A program made the position numbers and the translations under genes. Shown piece after piece: positions 12,015 through 23,698 of a stretch of DNA of 64,000 nucleotides (the first letter of the stretch is position 1; each line of letters begins with the position of its first letter). The notes beneath the pieces were generated by a model. It ran no database searches, had not been told where the DNA came from, and saw only the letters and a program-made list of their open reading frames with translations. This DNA comes from Rutidosis leptorrhynchoides (Eukaryota; Streptophyta; Magnoliopsida; Asterales; Asteraceae): NCBI RefSeq assembly GCF_046630445.1, contig NC_092341.1, positions 291,752,501-291,816,500 on the forward strand. The letters are read 5' to 3'.

Positions 12015-15000
12015 TGTCAAGGGTTACCAAATGGAAAATTGAGAAGGCTAAAGTTAAAGTTGTTTTTAGGCTGCAATTTCACGCTACAAATGTAAGTTTC
12101 TCGCTATGTGCTGTCATCATACATGTATCTTTAGTAGTTTGATTCTAACCTAGAGAACCATCATAAAATAGCCTAATGGTTAGGGGTCTGATATCCTCAA
12201 TAGAGGTCCGAGGTTCGAACCTCACTAGACGCACATCTTGGGGTTAGGCCACGTACATCTGAGTAAAAATACTTGCCCTCCAGGGTAACCGAAAACATAA
12301 TCCATTTACCCGTTTATATTAACATAGAGAACGTGACATTTAAGTAAAAGAAAGGTGTAGGTAGATAGGGTTATTTTAGGAAAGTTGCGTGTTTATGATG
12401 ATTAATCAAGGTAATTAACTAGTTATACGAAAGAGGATTTTATCAAGCATTTGCTTACTTGACAAATGGTTATCGTTCAGATTCCCCAAGGTGGATGGGA
12501 TAAGTTATTTATTTCTTTTATTCCTACTGAAACCGGGAAGGCGACTGCAAAGACTAACAAAACAAATGTGAGAAACGGGTCGTGCAAATGGGCAGATCCT
12601 ATCTATGAAAGTACAAGGCTACTATTGGATTCTAAGAGCAAACAATATGACGATAAACTCTACAAACTTGTTGTGGGAACGGTAAGTTATATATGTATAT
12701 ATATTTTTTGTAACTAGTTTTACTGTATGTCATATCAATATCTATAAACAATTAAAAGTTCCGCTTATCACTGCAATCTAGAATTAAGCAGTGCTTGAAA
12801 ATTGTATGTTTTATATAAAGTTGATTAACTATTAACTATGCTTTGTTCTTAATGTCGATAACAGGGTACTTCGAGGTCTAGCATCCTCGGTGAGGCTACG
12901 ATCAACCTTGCCGATTATGCGGATGCATCACAGCCTGCTGTTATTGCTCTCCCGCTTCATGGATCGGACCAGGGAACCATTTTGCACGTGAGAAACTCAA
13001 ACTTTTAAACTCTAAGCAAAAAAAAAATAAAAAATTTAGAAATTTCGGTATATTATGTGACAACTAAATTAATGTGCTTTTTTGGTTATAGGTTACGATT
13101 CAGCTGCTGACGGCTAAAACTGGATTCAGAGAGTTTGAGCAGCAAAGAGATAAAGGGTTGCAAAGGGAGAGCGAAATTAGTACTGCCAAATTATCGTCTT
13201 CTGTATTGCAGATTCCTGATGATCTCGTCAATAAGGTTCGATCTTTTATTTGTCACCAGAACTAAAGCACACCAATCAGTAAAAAATATATAGTAAATCT
13301 CATATATTTACGCTGCTGCAGTGACCCTTTATATAGTGCACTGCTAAGTTTAGTATGTTCGAACAAAGATCAAAACTTCGCCTACTATTATAATAAAAAA
13401 TCTTAAAACGTGGAGGATTCAACGAATTGTACCGTATGTGATTACGCTATGTGTTATGTTCTGAAAATCTATTAATCATATATCTGGAAACAGAATTCAT
13501 CAAAATTTACATAACAAATGTATTATGCTTCATGTTTCTAAATTGTTTCCACTTATTCAAATTTATATAGGCTAAGACTCGAATGCAAAATAGAGAAGAA
13601 ACAAATATGCATGAAGAATATTCAGATTCACAAGTTACATGTGATGGTGGGTCATCTAACACGTCGGAAAATTACTATATCGACAAGCATGATTTGCCAA
13701 GCACTCGTGAAGTCGATAGCGTTAAAAGCAGCATTTCCAAGAATCAAACCTCACCAACCGAAAAAATCAACGGTTCAGATCATTCGATGGAAAATGACTT
13801 AACGATTGCTTACGAAGAGAATCGTAGACTCAAAGAAAGTTTGGAGGTGGCTGAGTCATCGATTTCTGAGCTCAAGTTGGAGTTAACCGCTTTGCAGACT
13901 CATGCTAATGGAATTGGTAAAGAAACCGAAAAGATTACGCAAGAATTAGCGAATGAAATTGCTTCAAGTCAAGAGTTAGTTAAAGAGGTTACATTACTCA
14001 AATCGGAATGTTCAAAGTTCAAGAATGATTTACAACATTTTCAAGAAGAGAAATTAAGCCCAAAGTTTATGGAGATAAGAGAAATAAGTGATGGCGATTG
14101 GGTTAATCGGGTTTCGGCTGTGGAGGATCGAATACGAGAAATGCAAGAAAAGGTTTTAATCGGTGTTTGTGATTCCGATTTGAGTTTCTTACAAACTGAT
14201 TTGGAACTGCTTCTTAGTAGTGTGCAAGATCTTAAAAAAGGACCCGTTGAGCCCGAAATCATTGTTCAAAAAATGGATATTGCAAAAGGAGAAAAGGATA
14301 ATTATGTTAAAAAAATGAATGAAATGGAGTGTTACTATGAAGCACTTGTTCAGGAACTTGAAGAAAATCAAAAACGAATACTAGGCGAGTTTCAAGACCT
14401 TAGAAACGAGCATTCGACCTGTGTCTACACTATTTCCACTTGCAAAGCGGAAACGGAGTCAATACGGAACGATATGAAAGCTTTGAGTTTGGTGAACAAC
14501 GAGCTTCAGAAACGGGCTACAACTTCAGAGTCAGCACTTAAAAGGGCTCGTTTGAATTACTCGATTGCAGTGAGTCAACTGCAAAAGGATCTTGACATGC
14601 TTTCGTTCCAAGTTTTATCCATGTTCGAAACCAATCAAACCGTCATTAAAGAATCTTTTATCAAAACACCAAAACCGTTGCCCAAAAATCTCGCATGTGG
14701 TGATGTACTTTCGGACGATTTGAAGAAATCGTTGAGCTTACAAGAAGTTATATACAAGAAAGTTGAAGATGAGCTTGGTGAATTGTGTTCGGCAAATTTG
14801 CAAATGGACGTTTATTCACGGACTCTTAAGGAAACGTTAGTTGAATCCGTGGGTTTTGTAAGAAAAATGAGCGATAAATTGAGAGAATTGACGCACCAAT
14901 TACAAGTTTCGAACGAATCGAAAGGTGTTTTGTTTGAAGATGTCCATTCGTTAAAGGGACAAAACGCGTATTATTTTGCGAAATGTAATGATCTGCATCT

Positions 15001-18000
15001 GCAAAACCAAATGTTGGAAGCGGATTTAGGTAAACTTTCAAATGAGAATTTTCTTCTTATGGAGAAGATTACCGAATGTGAAGCTTTGTGCAATGATTAC
15101 AAAGTTTACAAAAGCAAACACGAACTCGTTTCTGTCGAAAAGCTGAATCTTGAAAAAGATGTGATTTTATTGAAGGAAGAGTTAGCGAGTTTAAGATCCA
15201 AAATTCACGAGTTGATTCTTTCGAATGAAACCGTACAGAAGGAAAAAGATATGGCTGACGTGTCGTTAATTGCAGCCCGTTCAGATAATCAGGATCTTCA
15301 GAAAGATTTGGTTTCTGTAGGGGAAGAATTACAAGCTTCAAAAATAGAAATCGACAATATAAAGAGGAAATTCGGCATTGGTTTACATGATACAGTCGCA
15401 AAAATGAAATTCCCGAATGCGTGTTTCGAGAAGCTTCAAACGCAACTTGATTCTGTCGCTAATAAGTTCATAAGTGCGTTTGATTCTGAAGAAAAACATT
15501 TGGAGAACAGCGAAAGCGTTTTAATGTATCTATCTTCTTTGCAACTCGAGCTGCAAAAGATCTCACTTGAAGATAAAAACTTTGTTGAAAAAAGTAAATT
15601 GATTATATCCGAATTGGAAAAAGAGAATCAAGAATCGATAGAACGCTTGCGCTTTTTGAACGACGAATTAGATGTTGAGAGAGAGATGAAAATTAAGCTC
15701 GAGGGTATGCTTGTACATTTGACTTCTGAACTAGAAAGTCAAAGGTCGGAGCTTGACCATGTTAGTAAACTTGCAACAGAGCGGGAATTAGAAAACTCGA
15801 GAGTTGTTCAACTTATCGCACAACATGAAGAGAATCTTGAAAAGCTTCATAAGGACCGTTCGGTTGATGCATCTCTTGCGTGTCGGTTAGAAGAGATGCA
15901 AGAAAGTATTATCAGTGAAGATTTAAAATTTATTTTCGTTAATACTCATTATGAAGTTAAGATCAAGGAACTCGAAAAAGACCATCTTGAAAGTGAATCT
16001 CGATTAATCGAAGAAAATGAAAATCTTGTAGCAACCGTTAAATCTCTTCAAATGAAACTTCGTGATACGGAATCGAGATTAAATGAACTAGTTGATCGTG
16101 AAGTTCGATGTATGAAAGAAAACGAGACGTTGTCAACAACCCTCGAATCTCTCCGGGTTGAAATGGAAGCTTCTGTTGTTCGTAACGCTCTTGAGGTTGA
16201 CCAACTGAAAGACATGTTGACCAAGTACGAGGCAGAGGTTGCACAAAATAAGGAACTTCAATCGAAACTTTTGGACGCTGAAACAAGGTTGAATGAGTGT
16301 ATTGTAAGCGAGACTCGTTATATTGAAGAAAACGAGAAATTGTCAACTAGTCTTGAATTTATCAAACGGGAGTTGGAGGCTTTAAATGCTCGTAATTTAG
16401 CGATTTCGGAATCGAAGAACAAGCATGCTATTGAGGTTGACCAACTGAAAGACATGTTGACCAAATACGAGGCAGAGGTTGAACAATATAAGGAACTTCA
16501 ATCGAAACTTTTGGACGCTGAAACGAGGTTGAATGAGTGTATTGAAAGCGAGACTCGTTATATTGAAGAAAACGAGAAATTGTCAACTAGTCTCGAATTC
16601 TACAAACGGGAGTTGGAGGCTTTAAATGCTCGTAATTTAGAGATTTCGGAATCGAAGAACAAGCATGCTCTTGAGGTTGACCAACTGAAAGACGCGTTGA
16701 CCAAGTACGAGGCAGAGGCTGAACAAAATAAGGAACTTCAATCGAAACTTTTGGATGCTGAAACGAGGTTGAATGAGTGTATTGTAAGCGAGACTCGTTA
16801 TGTCGAAGAAAACGAGAAATTGTCAACTAGTCTCGAATTTCACAAACAGGAGTTGGAGGCTTTAAATGCTCGTAATTTAGAGATTTCGGAATCAAAGAAC
16901 AAGCATATTCTTGAGGTTGACCAACTGAAAGACATGTTGACCAAGTACGAGGCGGAGGTTGGGCACGTTAACATGGAACTTCATGATACCGATTCAAGAT
17001 TAAAAGCGTGTCTTGAAAACGAAGCTCGTTACATTGAAGAGAACAGAAGTTTAGCGTCGGAACTTGGATCTCTTAGATTGGAATTAGAGGCTTCTTTTGC
17101 TCATAATGCTGAAATTTTGGAATCGAAAAACGAGCATTCAATCGAGGTTGGTCAACTGAAAGACATGTTGACTAAGTTAGAGTCAGATGTCGGTAAATAC
17201 AGTAAACTTGAAACGAAGCTTCTAGATACCGAGTCGAGATTGAACCGTTGTCTTGAAAACGAGTCTCGTTACATTGAAGAGAACAAGAATCTTGCAACGA
17301 AACTGGATCAGTCAACAGCAGAGGTTGACCAATTGAAGGAAGAAGTCAAAATGAATCTTCTTGATGCAAAAGAGAAAATCGATCACTACATTAAAGGCGA
17401 GGCTCGATATATTGACGAAATTAAATCCTTAAAATCCGAGTTGGATGCTGTTATTGCTCAAAACGCAGCCGTTTTGAGTTCAACTAATACTCGAACGATT
17501 GAACTTGAACAGAACGATGGCATGATTTCTAAGGAAGAATCGGATATTTTATTAGTCGTACTGAAATCGAAGTTAGGAGAACAGAACGATGAATTGATCG
17601 CGTTGCAGAATAAATGTAGTGAACTTACGAACAAGCTTTCTGAACAGATCTTGAAAACCGAAGAGTTCAAGAACATGTCAATCTACTTAAAGGAGCTTAA
17701 AGAAAACGGTGATGTGGCACGAGAGAAAAAAGAACCTGAAGGGCCATCTGAATCGTTGCGATTGGCGTTTATAAAAGAACAGTATCAATCGAAGATTCAA
17801 GAATTAAAGCAGCAGCTTTCTGTTTCGAAAATGCATAATGAGGAAATGTTGTTTAAGTTACAAGATGCTCTTGAAGAAATCGAGAGTAAAAAGAAGTCTG
17901 AATCTACTCATTTGAGGAGAATTGAAGAATTGCAAGCGGAGGTCAATTTGGTAAATTCAGATAAACCGGATAATGATAGGATACAAGCTGAGCTGGAATG

Positions 18001-20164
18001 TGCTGTATTGAGTCTTGAATGTTGCAAGGAAGAAAAAGAAAAGCTTGCGACTTTATTACGAGAATGTGAAGATGAAAAGTCGAAAATTTCGGACGAGCTT
18101 TCTTTGATTAGAGAGCGGTTTGCCGCGAAAGAAGGAACTAGTTTTACGGGCTCAAATGGTTCGGTCGACCCAGTCAGTCCCATAAGTGTAAAAATCGTTC
18201 AGGTACAATTTCTAATTTCTACTGTAATTCATATCATTGTTAAGTTTGGCAAAGAAAGTTACCTTTTTTAAACATTTAGCAGCTTAGATGCCTACACTCA
18301 TAAAGTTGTATAGACTCCAAGGTTGCAAAACTTGCCACCGGGGGGTACCCAGTCGGGAATTTTCAGGGAGTACTAGGGAACTTGAGGAGTACTCGGATGT
18401 TGACCAAGTCTGACTTTGACCAAATTTGACCGAGTTTTGACCAAGTTTTGCGAGTAATCCCGAGTTTGGCCGATTTTTGACTGATTTCCCCACTAATCCT
18501 GAGTTTTGGCCTGGTTTTGTCAAATTTGACCGAGATTTGATTGAGTTTGACCGAGTTTTGATCAAGTTTGACCAAGTTTGACCAAGTTTGACCGAGTACT
18601 CTCCGAGTTGCAAAAGTCGAGTACTCGCTGAGTAATTCCGAAATACACTCCAAAAATGGTAAAACATCAATAAACAAGATTGTTGTTACTTAAATATTGA
18701 TTTTGTGTGATTTTGTTATCATGCACATTTACTGGTAATTATTGTGTAGCAGGGAGTTACGAAACATGCATATGAAGGAGATGAGAATTCTCCGGTCGAT
18801 GATTCAAAGCAATTAATGGTTGTCAACGATCAATTCAGAACTCAACATTTGAGATCTTGTATGGAGCAACTAGACGAGGAGGTAAATTTTTAGCATGTTC
18901 GATTGCTATTTACGCACAAGATTATATGACTAACTTATTATTAATGTCTTACTATAATAGTTGGAAAAGATGAAAAACGATAATTCACTTCTCCCGTTGG
19001 CTAATTACGACCCTAGCATTCAAGATTTTCATAGAGAACTTGCGCAACTAAACCAGGTAAAGTCAACTTACAATATGCATTTGACCCTCTAAAGTCAAAA
19101 CGTTACATTCTGTTTGTCTTGTGTCCCGCTTCTTCTGATGATTAGTTTGTCATTCAAGGTCAATGAAGAGTTGGGAAGCATATACCCTAATTTTGTCGAC
19201 TTTCGAGGAAATGGAAATGCGTTAGAAAGGGTTCTTGCTTTAGAAATTGAGCTTGCTGAAGCGCTTAAAACAAAAAACAAATCAAGCATATTCCAAAGGT
19301 AGGTATTCATTTGTTACTAAACACTATACCGATTAATTTTATGTCATTTTATTTCGCTACTCTATGCGTCCCAAAATAACCGTCTCATTTGAATTTTAGA
19401 CGTCATTCTTAATTAACTTTGACTTTAAATATTTTTGTTTGTTTTATATAACACTTGATGACATTTATATGAATGGACTGAGTTGTAAACGTGTTTCGTT
19501 ATAATTTCCATCAAATATTATATAACAGAAACAAAAATATTTAAAGTCAAAGTTGATAAAGAAAGACTAAAAAAAATCAAAATGGGACGGTTATTTTTGG
19601 GACGGAGGGCGTATTTTTTACATTCCAATTACAAAGCTTCGTTCATAAGTTAATTTTATCAAATACTCCGTATTATATAACGAAAACAAAAATATTTAAA
19701 GTCAAATTTGGTAAAGAAAGACTTTAAAAATCAAAATGGGACACTTATTTTTGGGACGGAGGGTGTATTTTTTACATTCCAAGTACACAGCTTTACTCAT
19801 AAGTTAATTTTATGATTTTTATCCCATTGTCTGCAATTCAAACGTTAGAATTAATACGGTTATCGTGTTATATGTCATCAGTTCGTTCCTGAAGCAACAT
19901 AGTGACGAGGAGGCGGTTTTTAAGAGCTTTAGGGACATAAATGAACTGATAAAGGATATGCTGGACATTAAAGGGAAGTATACGAACGTTGAAAATGAAC
20001 TAAAAGAGATGCACGATCGTTACTCTCAATTAAGTCTGCAGTTTGCAGAAGTTGAAGGGGAGAGACAAAAGCTGATGATGACCCTCAAGAATGTGCGGTC
20101 GTCGAGAAATTTGCTTCGTGTTAATCGATCATCTTTGGCGGCTTTAGAAGATAATCCTTTGTAA
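12014..20164 (+). CDS. NT-C2 domain, long coiled-coil protein (At1g22060-like)
   Basis: Predicted coding exons: 12014-12091, 12481-12681, 12865-12987, 13092-13235, 13571-18202, 18753-18881, 18961-19056, 19159-19298 and 19882-20164. All joins keep frame with GT/AG sites; total about 1,941 residues. Exons 1-4 encode an N-terminal NT-type C2 domain (MSRVTKWKIEKAKVKVVFRL, GWDKLFISF, SSILGEATINLADYAD), as in EEIG1/EHBP1-type proteins, where it is thought to bind membranes. The rest is almost all heptad-rich coiled coil, with near-identical 80-residue repeats in the big exon. The C-terminus (MHDRYSQLSLQFAEVEGERQ, LMMTLKNVRSS) matches what I recall of Arabidopsis At1g22060, a 'myosin heavy chain-related/sporulation-specific' protein of about 2,000 residues with no established role. 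It is unlikely to be a motor, since no head domain is present. Confidence 0.9.
12159..12319 (+). mobile_element. tRNA-derived SINE in intron 1
   Basis: About 161 bp with an A-box-like segment (tagcctaatggttagggg, about 12169-12186) and a perfect B-box core (ggttcgaacc, 12212-12221) at tRNA-like spacing. These are the internal RNA polymerase III promoter elements of tRNA-derived SINEs. Imperfect direct repeats flank it: taacctagagaac at 12146-12158 and taacatagagaac at 12320-12332 (12 of 13). It is not a tRNA gene, because acceptor-stem pairing is absent and a tRNA-unrelated body follows. Confidence 0.75.
16193..17330 (+). repeat. 240-bp in-frame tandem repeats in the coiled-coil exon
   Basis: The segment beginning gaggttgaccaactgaaag recurs at 16193, 16433, 16673 and 16913, exactly 240 bp apart. 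Three units are nearly identical and a fourth decays after ~50 bp into related but diverged copies (17141 and on). Each unit encodes 80 residues, starting EVDQLKDMLTKYEAE and ending near NARNLEISESKNKH. No frameshift has entered, which suggests the protein tolerates or uses length variation. Confidence 0.95.
18318..18650. mobile_element. hAT-like repeat in intron 5
   Basis: It starts caaggttgcaaaac, very close to the terminal repeat of the MITE at 10060, and has the same kind of body built from gaccaaatttgaccgag repeats. Possible 8-bp flanks are atagactc (18310-18317) and atacactc (18643-18650), 7 of 8 matches. However, I see no inverted copy of the left end at the right edge, so the right boundary is unsure. 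Confidence 0.45.
18750..18752 (+). other. NAGNAG tandem splice acceptor of exon 6
   Basis: The intron ends ...gtgtagcag followed by GGAGTT. Both AGs are usable and in frame, so splicing after the first would add one Gln codon (CAG) to the protein. The exon start given for the main CDS (18753) uses the second AG. Confidence 0.6.
19360..19611. mobile_element. Stowaway-type MITE in intron 8
   Basis: The left end (gcgtcccaaaataaccgtctc) is mirrored at the right end (gggacggttatttttgggacggaggg), and the element is flanked by TA at 19358-19359 and 19612-19613. This is the familiar CTCCCTCCGTCCC-type terminal repeat of Tc1/mariner-derived Stowaway MITEs. It is 252 bp with no ORF. The left terminus has decayed. 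Confidence 0.8.
19510..19816. repeat. ~160-bp tandem duplication spanning half a MITE
   Basis: The stretch from the MITE's right half through its flank (aacaaaaatatttaaagtc ... ataagttaattttat) occurs twice in tandem, about 19510-19663 and 19670-19816. The copies differ by scattered substitutions. The duplication must postdate the MITE insertion. Confidence 0.8.
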
Positions 20165-22460
20165 TGTAATAGAATTATTAGTCAACTGAAAAAGTCTGCA
20201 TTTTTGTGAATAAGAATGTTGATGTGAGTAGAGGGGAAAAGGTTGTAAGATGCAAAGGTTATATGGTGGTGGTGTATATAATAAAAGTTTTCAATGAGTT
20301 TAATTTATTTATTGGGTGTAATTGTTCTGTTAATGGGACATTTAGATTTTAGAATGGCCCTTTTTGACATTTATCAATGTTGTTTTTGTCATACTTATCA
20401 AAAAGTAAAGTTAATTATTTTTATTTTTGAATGTTGCTGTTTGTAGCTATATTTTTTGTTCCTTGTGGTTTCTAATTGTTAAAATAATAGACGTGTTGTA
20501 AGGATGAAACGATATCATATACTTCCATGTTAAACCCAATTTCATGAAGTTTATTTTGTCATAGATAACTTTAAGGCCTGAAAGCGAGATGTAAGCATCT
20601 AAGGATACGAATTACTAGTTTTTCTCAAAGCAACAAGTACAATCGATACAATGAATCCATAAATAACACTAGTCAAACTAAAAGAAACCTAAATAAAATG
20701 GCTCCACCAACAGGGAGAAACACGTTAACGAGAAAGTAAAGCAAGACTAAAACTACAATAAAAAAACACAATATCGATATCCTAAATTACAAGAAACAAA
20801 ACCGAAACGAATTAGCTTTTATTGATTCACTTGTGAATATTTGATTAATTGTAAGAATTTTGAATTGAATGTATCTAATGAGATCTTCGATGAAATTTTA
20901 TTCAATTTAAAAGTTTTGACTGAATTATCGTGGTTCTAAATGGTTCGATATTACAAACAGTGAAGCAGTCGAACCAGGTGGATAATTACTTGGATGCCAC
21001 AAAAGTAAAAAAAGATGTTTCTCTTTTCGTGTCAAAATAACGATTAGCATCAAGTCATCAACAAAACAATTGACCTTATTCACGTCTTTTATTAATTTAT
21101 GTGAATAAATATGAAAAATTTTCGAATACATATATTGGGTGATGATAATAAAATATGATGATATATATACTCATCAACAATCAGAATTAGTATTATATTC
21201 GAGAGTTTAGTGATTACATTTACCTACCAAAAATAAACAAATGTAATCAACCACACAAGCAAAAGAGGCAAGTTGAGAGAAGAATGACGTGTCAGTAGTG
21301 TAGGTAAAAATTTACAAAAATTAAAAAATTCATACAAACGTCTTTTTTTCTAACAGTGATATCGACATCGAAGGTTGCAAAAACCTTCCCAAATCAAACC
21401 AAACTCTATATATTTTAGAAGTCTATACGCACACACTAAAGAAACATTCGATGATTCTTATGTGAACATCACAAATGACACGTGTGGAGTGTCGTGTTTG
21501 GCCACTTATGTAAATGTTCCATTTGTGTAACATTTTATGCTTCAAAGTAGACACTAAAATGCGACCTTTTGATCACGAACCAAGAGGGTGTAAAAAGAAA
21601 CAAAACAAACCTTTGACAATAAGTTGTCATAAATAAAGGTGGTTTTCAAAAAAAGTAACCATCCTTGCTAAGAATACTTCCGTTTTCCCTTTCAACCGAC
21701 AAAATGTGATTACTGTCAATTTGTATAACTCTACAAGCAGAAGCAGTATAGTTAACGCTTTTCCCACACATAACACATAAGTATCCCCAACCTAAGATAG
21801 ACAACATTTCTACTACTACAAGATTTCTAAACTTCCGAAAACAATTGTCTACAAGATTTCTTGACTTCTGAAAACAATTTTGGAAACAACGCCATCACTT
21901 TATCACTTTATACAATTGATAAGATATATAGAACTAACAAAATTTTATTTCATGTATTTCAAAAACAATGTACCGTTAAACATTAGATCTTTATATAAAG
22001 ACAATTTCATATACCTAAAAACAAAAATTAATCCTTAGCAAGTAACTGTTCCTAACAACATAAAACCAGCAGATAGTCGAACATCCCACAAGAAATTATC
22101 ATTATGTTGTACAAAAATCATATACCCACTACCAAGTACCAACTAAAAAACCACGTGAGATAGCTCTAAGCTCCCAAAAAAAAAAAAAAAAAAAAACAGT
22201 AACTTCATTCAGATAACAGTAAGCAGGAATGAAAGCTTGCCGACCAACAAGCATAAATGAAAGATGAGAAGCATGAAAATCAAGTATCTGGCGTTACTGA
22301 GGATAAAATAATCTTCACAGTTGCAAATATCAAATAACTGAAAAGACACTAGATAAAATCTTTAGCAAGCACAAGCTTAAAGACTCCATAATTGCACAAC
22401 CATCATTATGTACTCGGACAATCCACATAAATGGTCTTACTCTTTAGTCTTTTAGGGTCT
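20165..22460. other. Intergenic between convergent genes; 3' flanks
   Basis: The first ~130 bp is the likely 3' UTR of the coiled-coil gene, with an aataaaag signal near 20280. The remainder has no supported ORF, RNA gene or recognisable transposon. A run of 21 A occurs at 22176-22196. The right part may be the end of the eRF1 transcript, whose poly(A) site I cannot place. Confidence 0.5.
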
Positions 22461-22462
22461 TT

Positions 22463-23689
22463 TTAAAAGCTTAACACAAAAGCTGTGGACACATAGAAAA
22501 TGCTCTTATGCAACGTCTTGGTGCAGGGGAGTGCAGCACGAACCCACGGATATTGTTCCAGCTGTTTCAATATCAAAGGCCATAAAAAAGTGTTACGAGA
22601 ATATGATACCAAAAAAAATTTGTAAAATGAGCGCGTTGAGTTGCATAATTCCATATAAAAAACTTGAAAAGATTTGCATATTATAATTACTTTGTCCAAT
22701 AAAAATTTTGCTACTTCACTAAATGAGCATGCATTTCCAAATACTACTTCGTCCAATACAAACATTTATGTTTAAGACATATATGGCCAATAAATTAGCC
22801 ACCAGAACTACAATATCATTACTATACAAATTAGCCTAAACTAGAACATAAATGTTAGTACAATAAACGTTTCTAGTACCAACCTAAAGCTTAACCCTTC
22901 AACATCAAAACGATGTTGTCTTGTGATTTGCACACGGAACCTCCTATAAGCAGTACCACGTTTCTATCAGCCACTAACTCATAGTATTAAGTACAGCTTC
23001 TATATGGAAATTAGAAATCGTGAAGATTGCCCATGAAAACTTGGAAAAAACAACAATTGCTTGATTAAAACATGAAATAAGGTGACAAAGTAGCTAGATC
23101 AATTGCTATTGCTATAAATGTAATAACAACAAAATAACATGTCTCTTTCTTTTAATAGATTTAATCAAACAACTTATATGAACAGTAAAAAAATAAAAAA
23201 GCCAAAGAAAAGCCAGTTTGTGATATGATACTCGAAGGCAAACACTTTTGTCTCTTTAATGCAATTTTAACTTTTGACAAGACTAATCAAGCAACAGAAG
23301 AGTTCAAAGAATAAACAAATTATTTGAGTTAAAGAGAAAAGAGTACCAATGTAGTTTTACCTACTGATGAAAAACTCAGAGCACTTACGAGCCATGCACA
23401 AAAAAAAATTGGCAAAAGAAACAGATAATCTTAAGTTGAAAATAAGAGTACAATTACTCCAGCAAGTTAATCAGCATACAATTTGGTACCGGAAAATTAT
23501 AAATTAACGCAAATCAGTCATCATGTTAACAACTACCATATAGACATGTGAAGAAGATAACTGACCTATGTAAGGATTTCTTGAATAGATAGTTACGCAA
23601 GGCACTTGGATAAAAGCTTGATTAGTGCCCAATTCCGGCTCTTGACCCCACTCCCCTTGCTGCACGAGCATTCGATCACCAATTGATTG
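22463..23689 (-). promoter_or_regulatory. eRF1 3' UTR with probable intron and readthrough extension
   Basis: Past the eRF1 stop the same frame stays open for 41 codons to a 5' splice site (ATAG|gtcagt, donor at 23565). A good acceptor (ttgaaacag, ending 22562) lies about 1 kb downstream, and joining them keeps the frame open for about 18 further codons before TAA. An intron after a stop codon normally triggers nonsense-mediated decay. Plant eRF1-1 is known to be autoregulated by stop-codon readthrough plus an NMD-inducing 3' UTR. The precise acceptor is inferred. Confidence 0.55.
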
Positions 23690-23698
23690 CTATTCCGA
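23690..23698 (-). promoter_or_regulatory. eRF1 stop codon with its upstream codons (leaky context)
   Basis: The coding sequence ends GAA TAG and the next six bases are CAA TCA (plus-strand 23684-23689). This fits the CAR-YYA consensus known from tobacco mosaic virus-type leaky UAG stops. Plant eRF1-1 stops are reported to lie in a readthrough-promoting context, so the sequence here agrees with established regulation of this gene. Confidence 0.7.

Noticed and set aside
12169-12232. A tRNA gene in intron 1 (A and B boxes present)
   Set aside because: No acceptor-stem pairing and no proper anticodon arm; 3' extension and flanking duplications fit a SINE.
22463-22765. 100-codon minus-strand ORF near eRF1
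   Set aside because: No domain; overlaps the likely 3'-UTR exon of eRF1 in a different frame.
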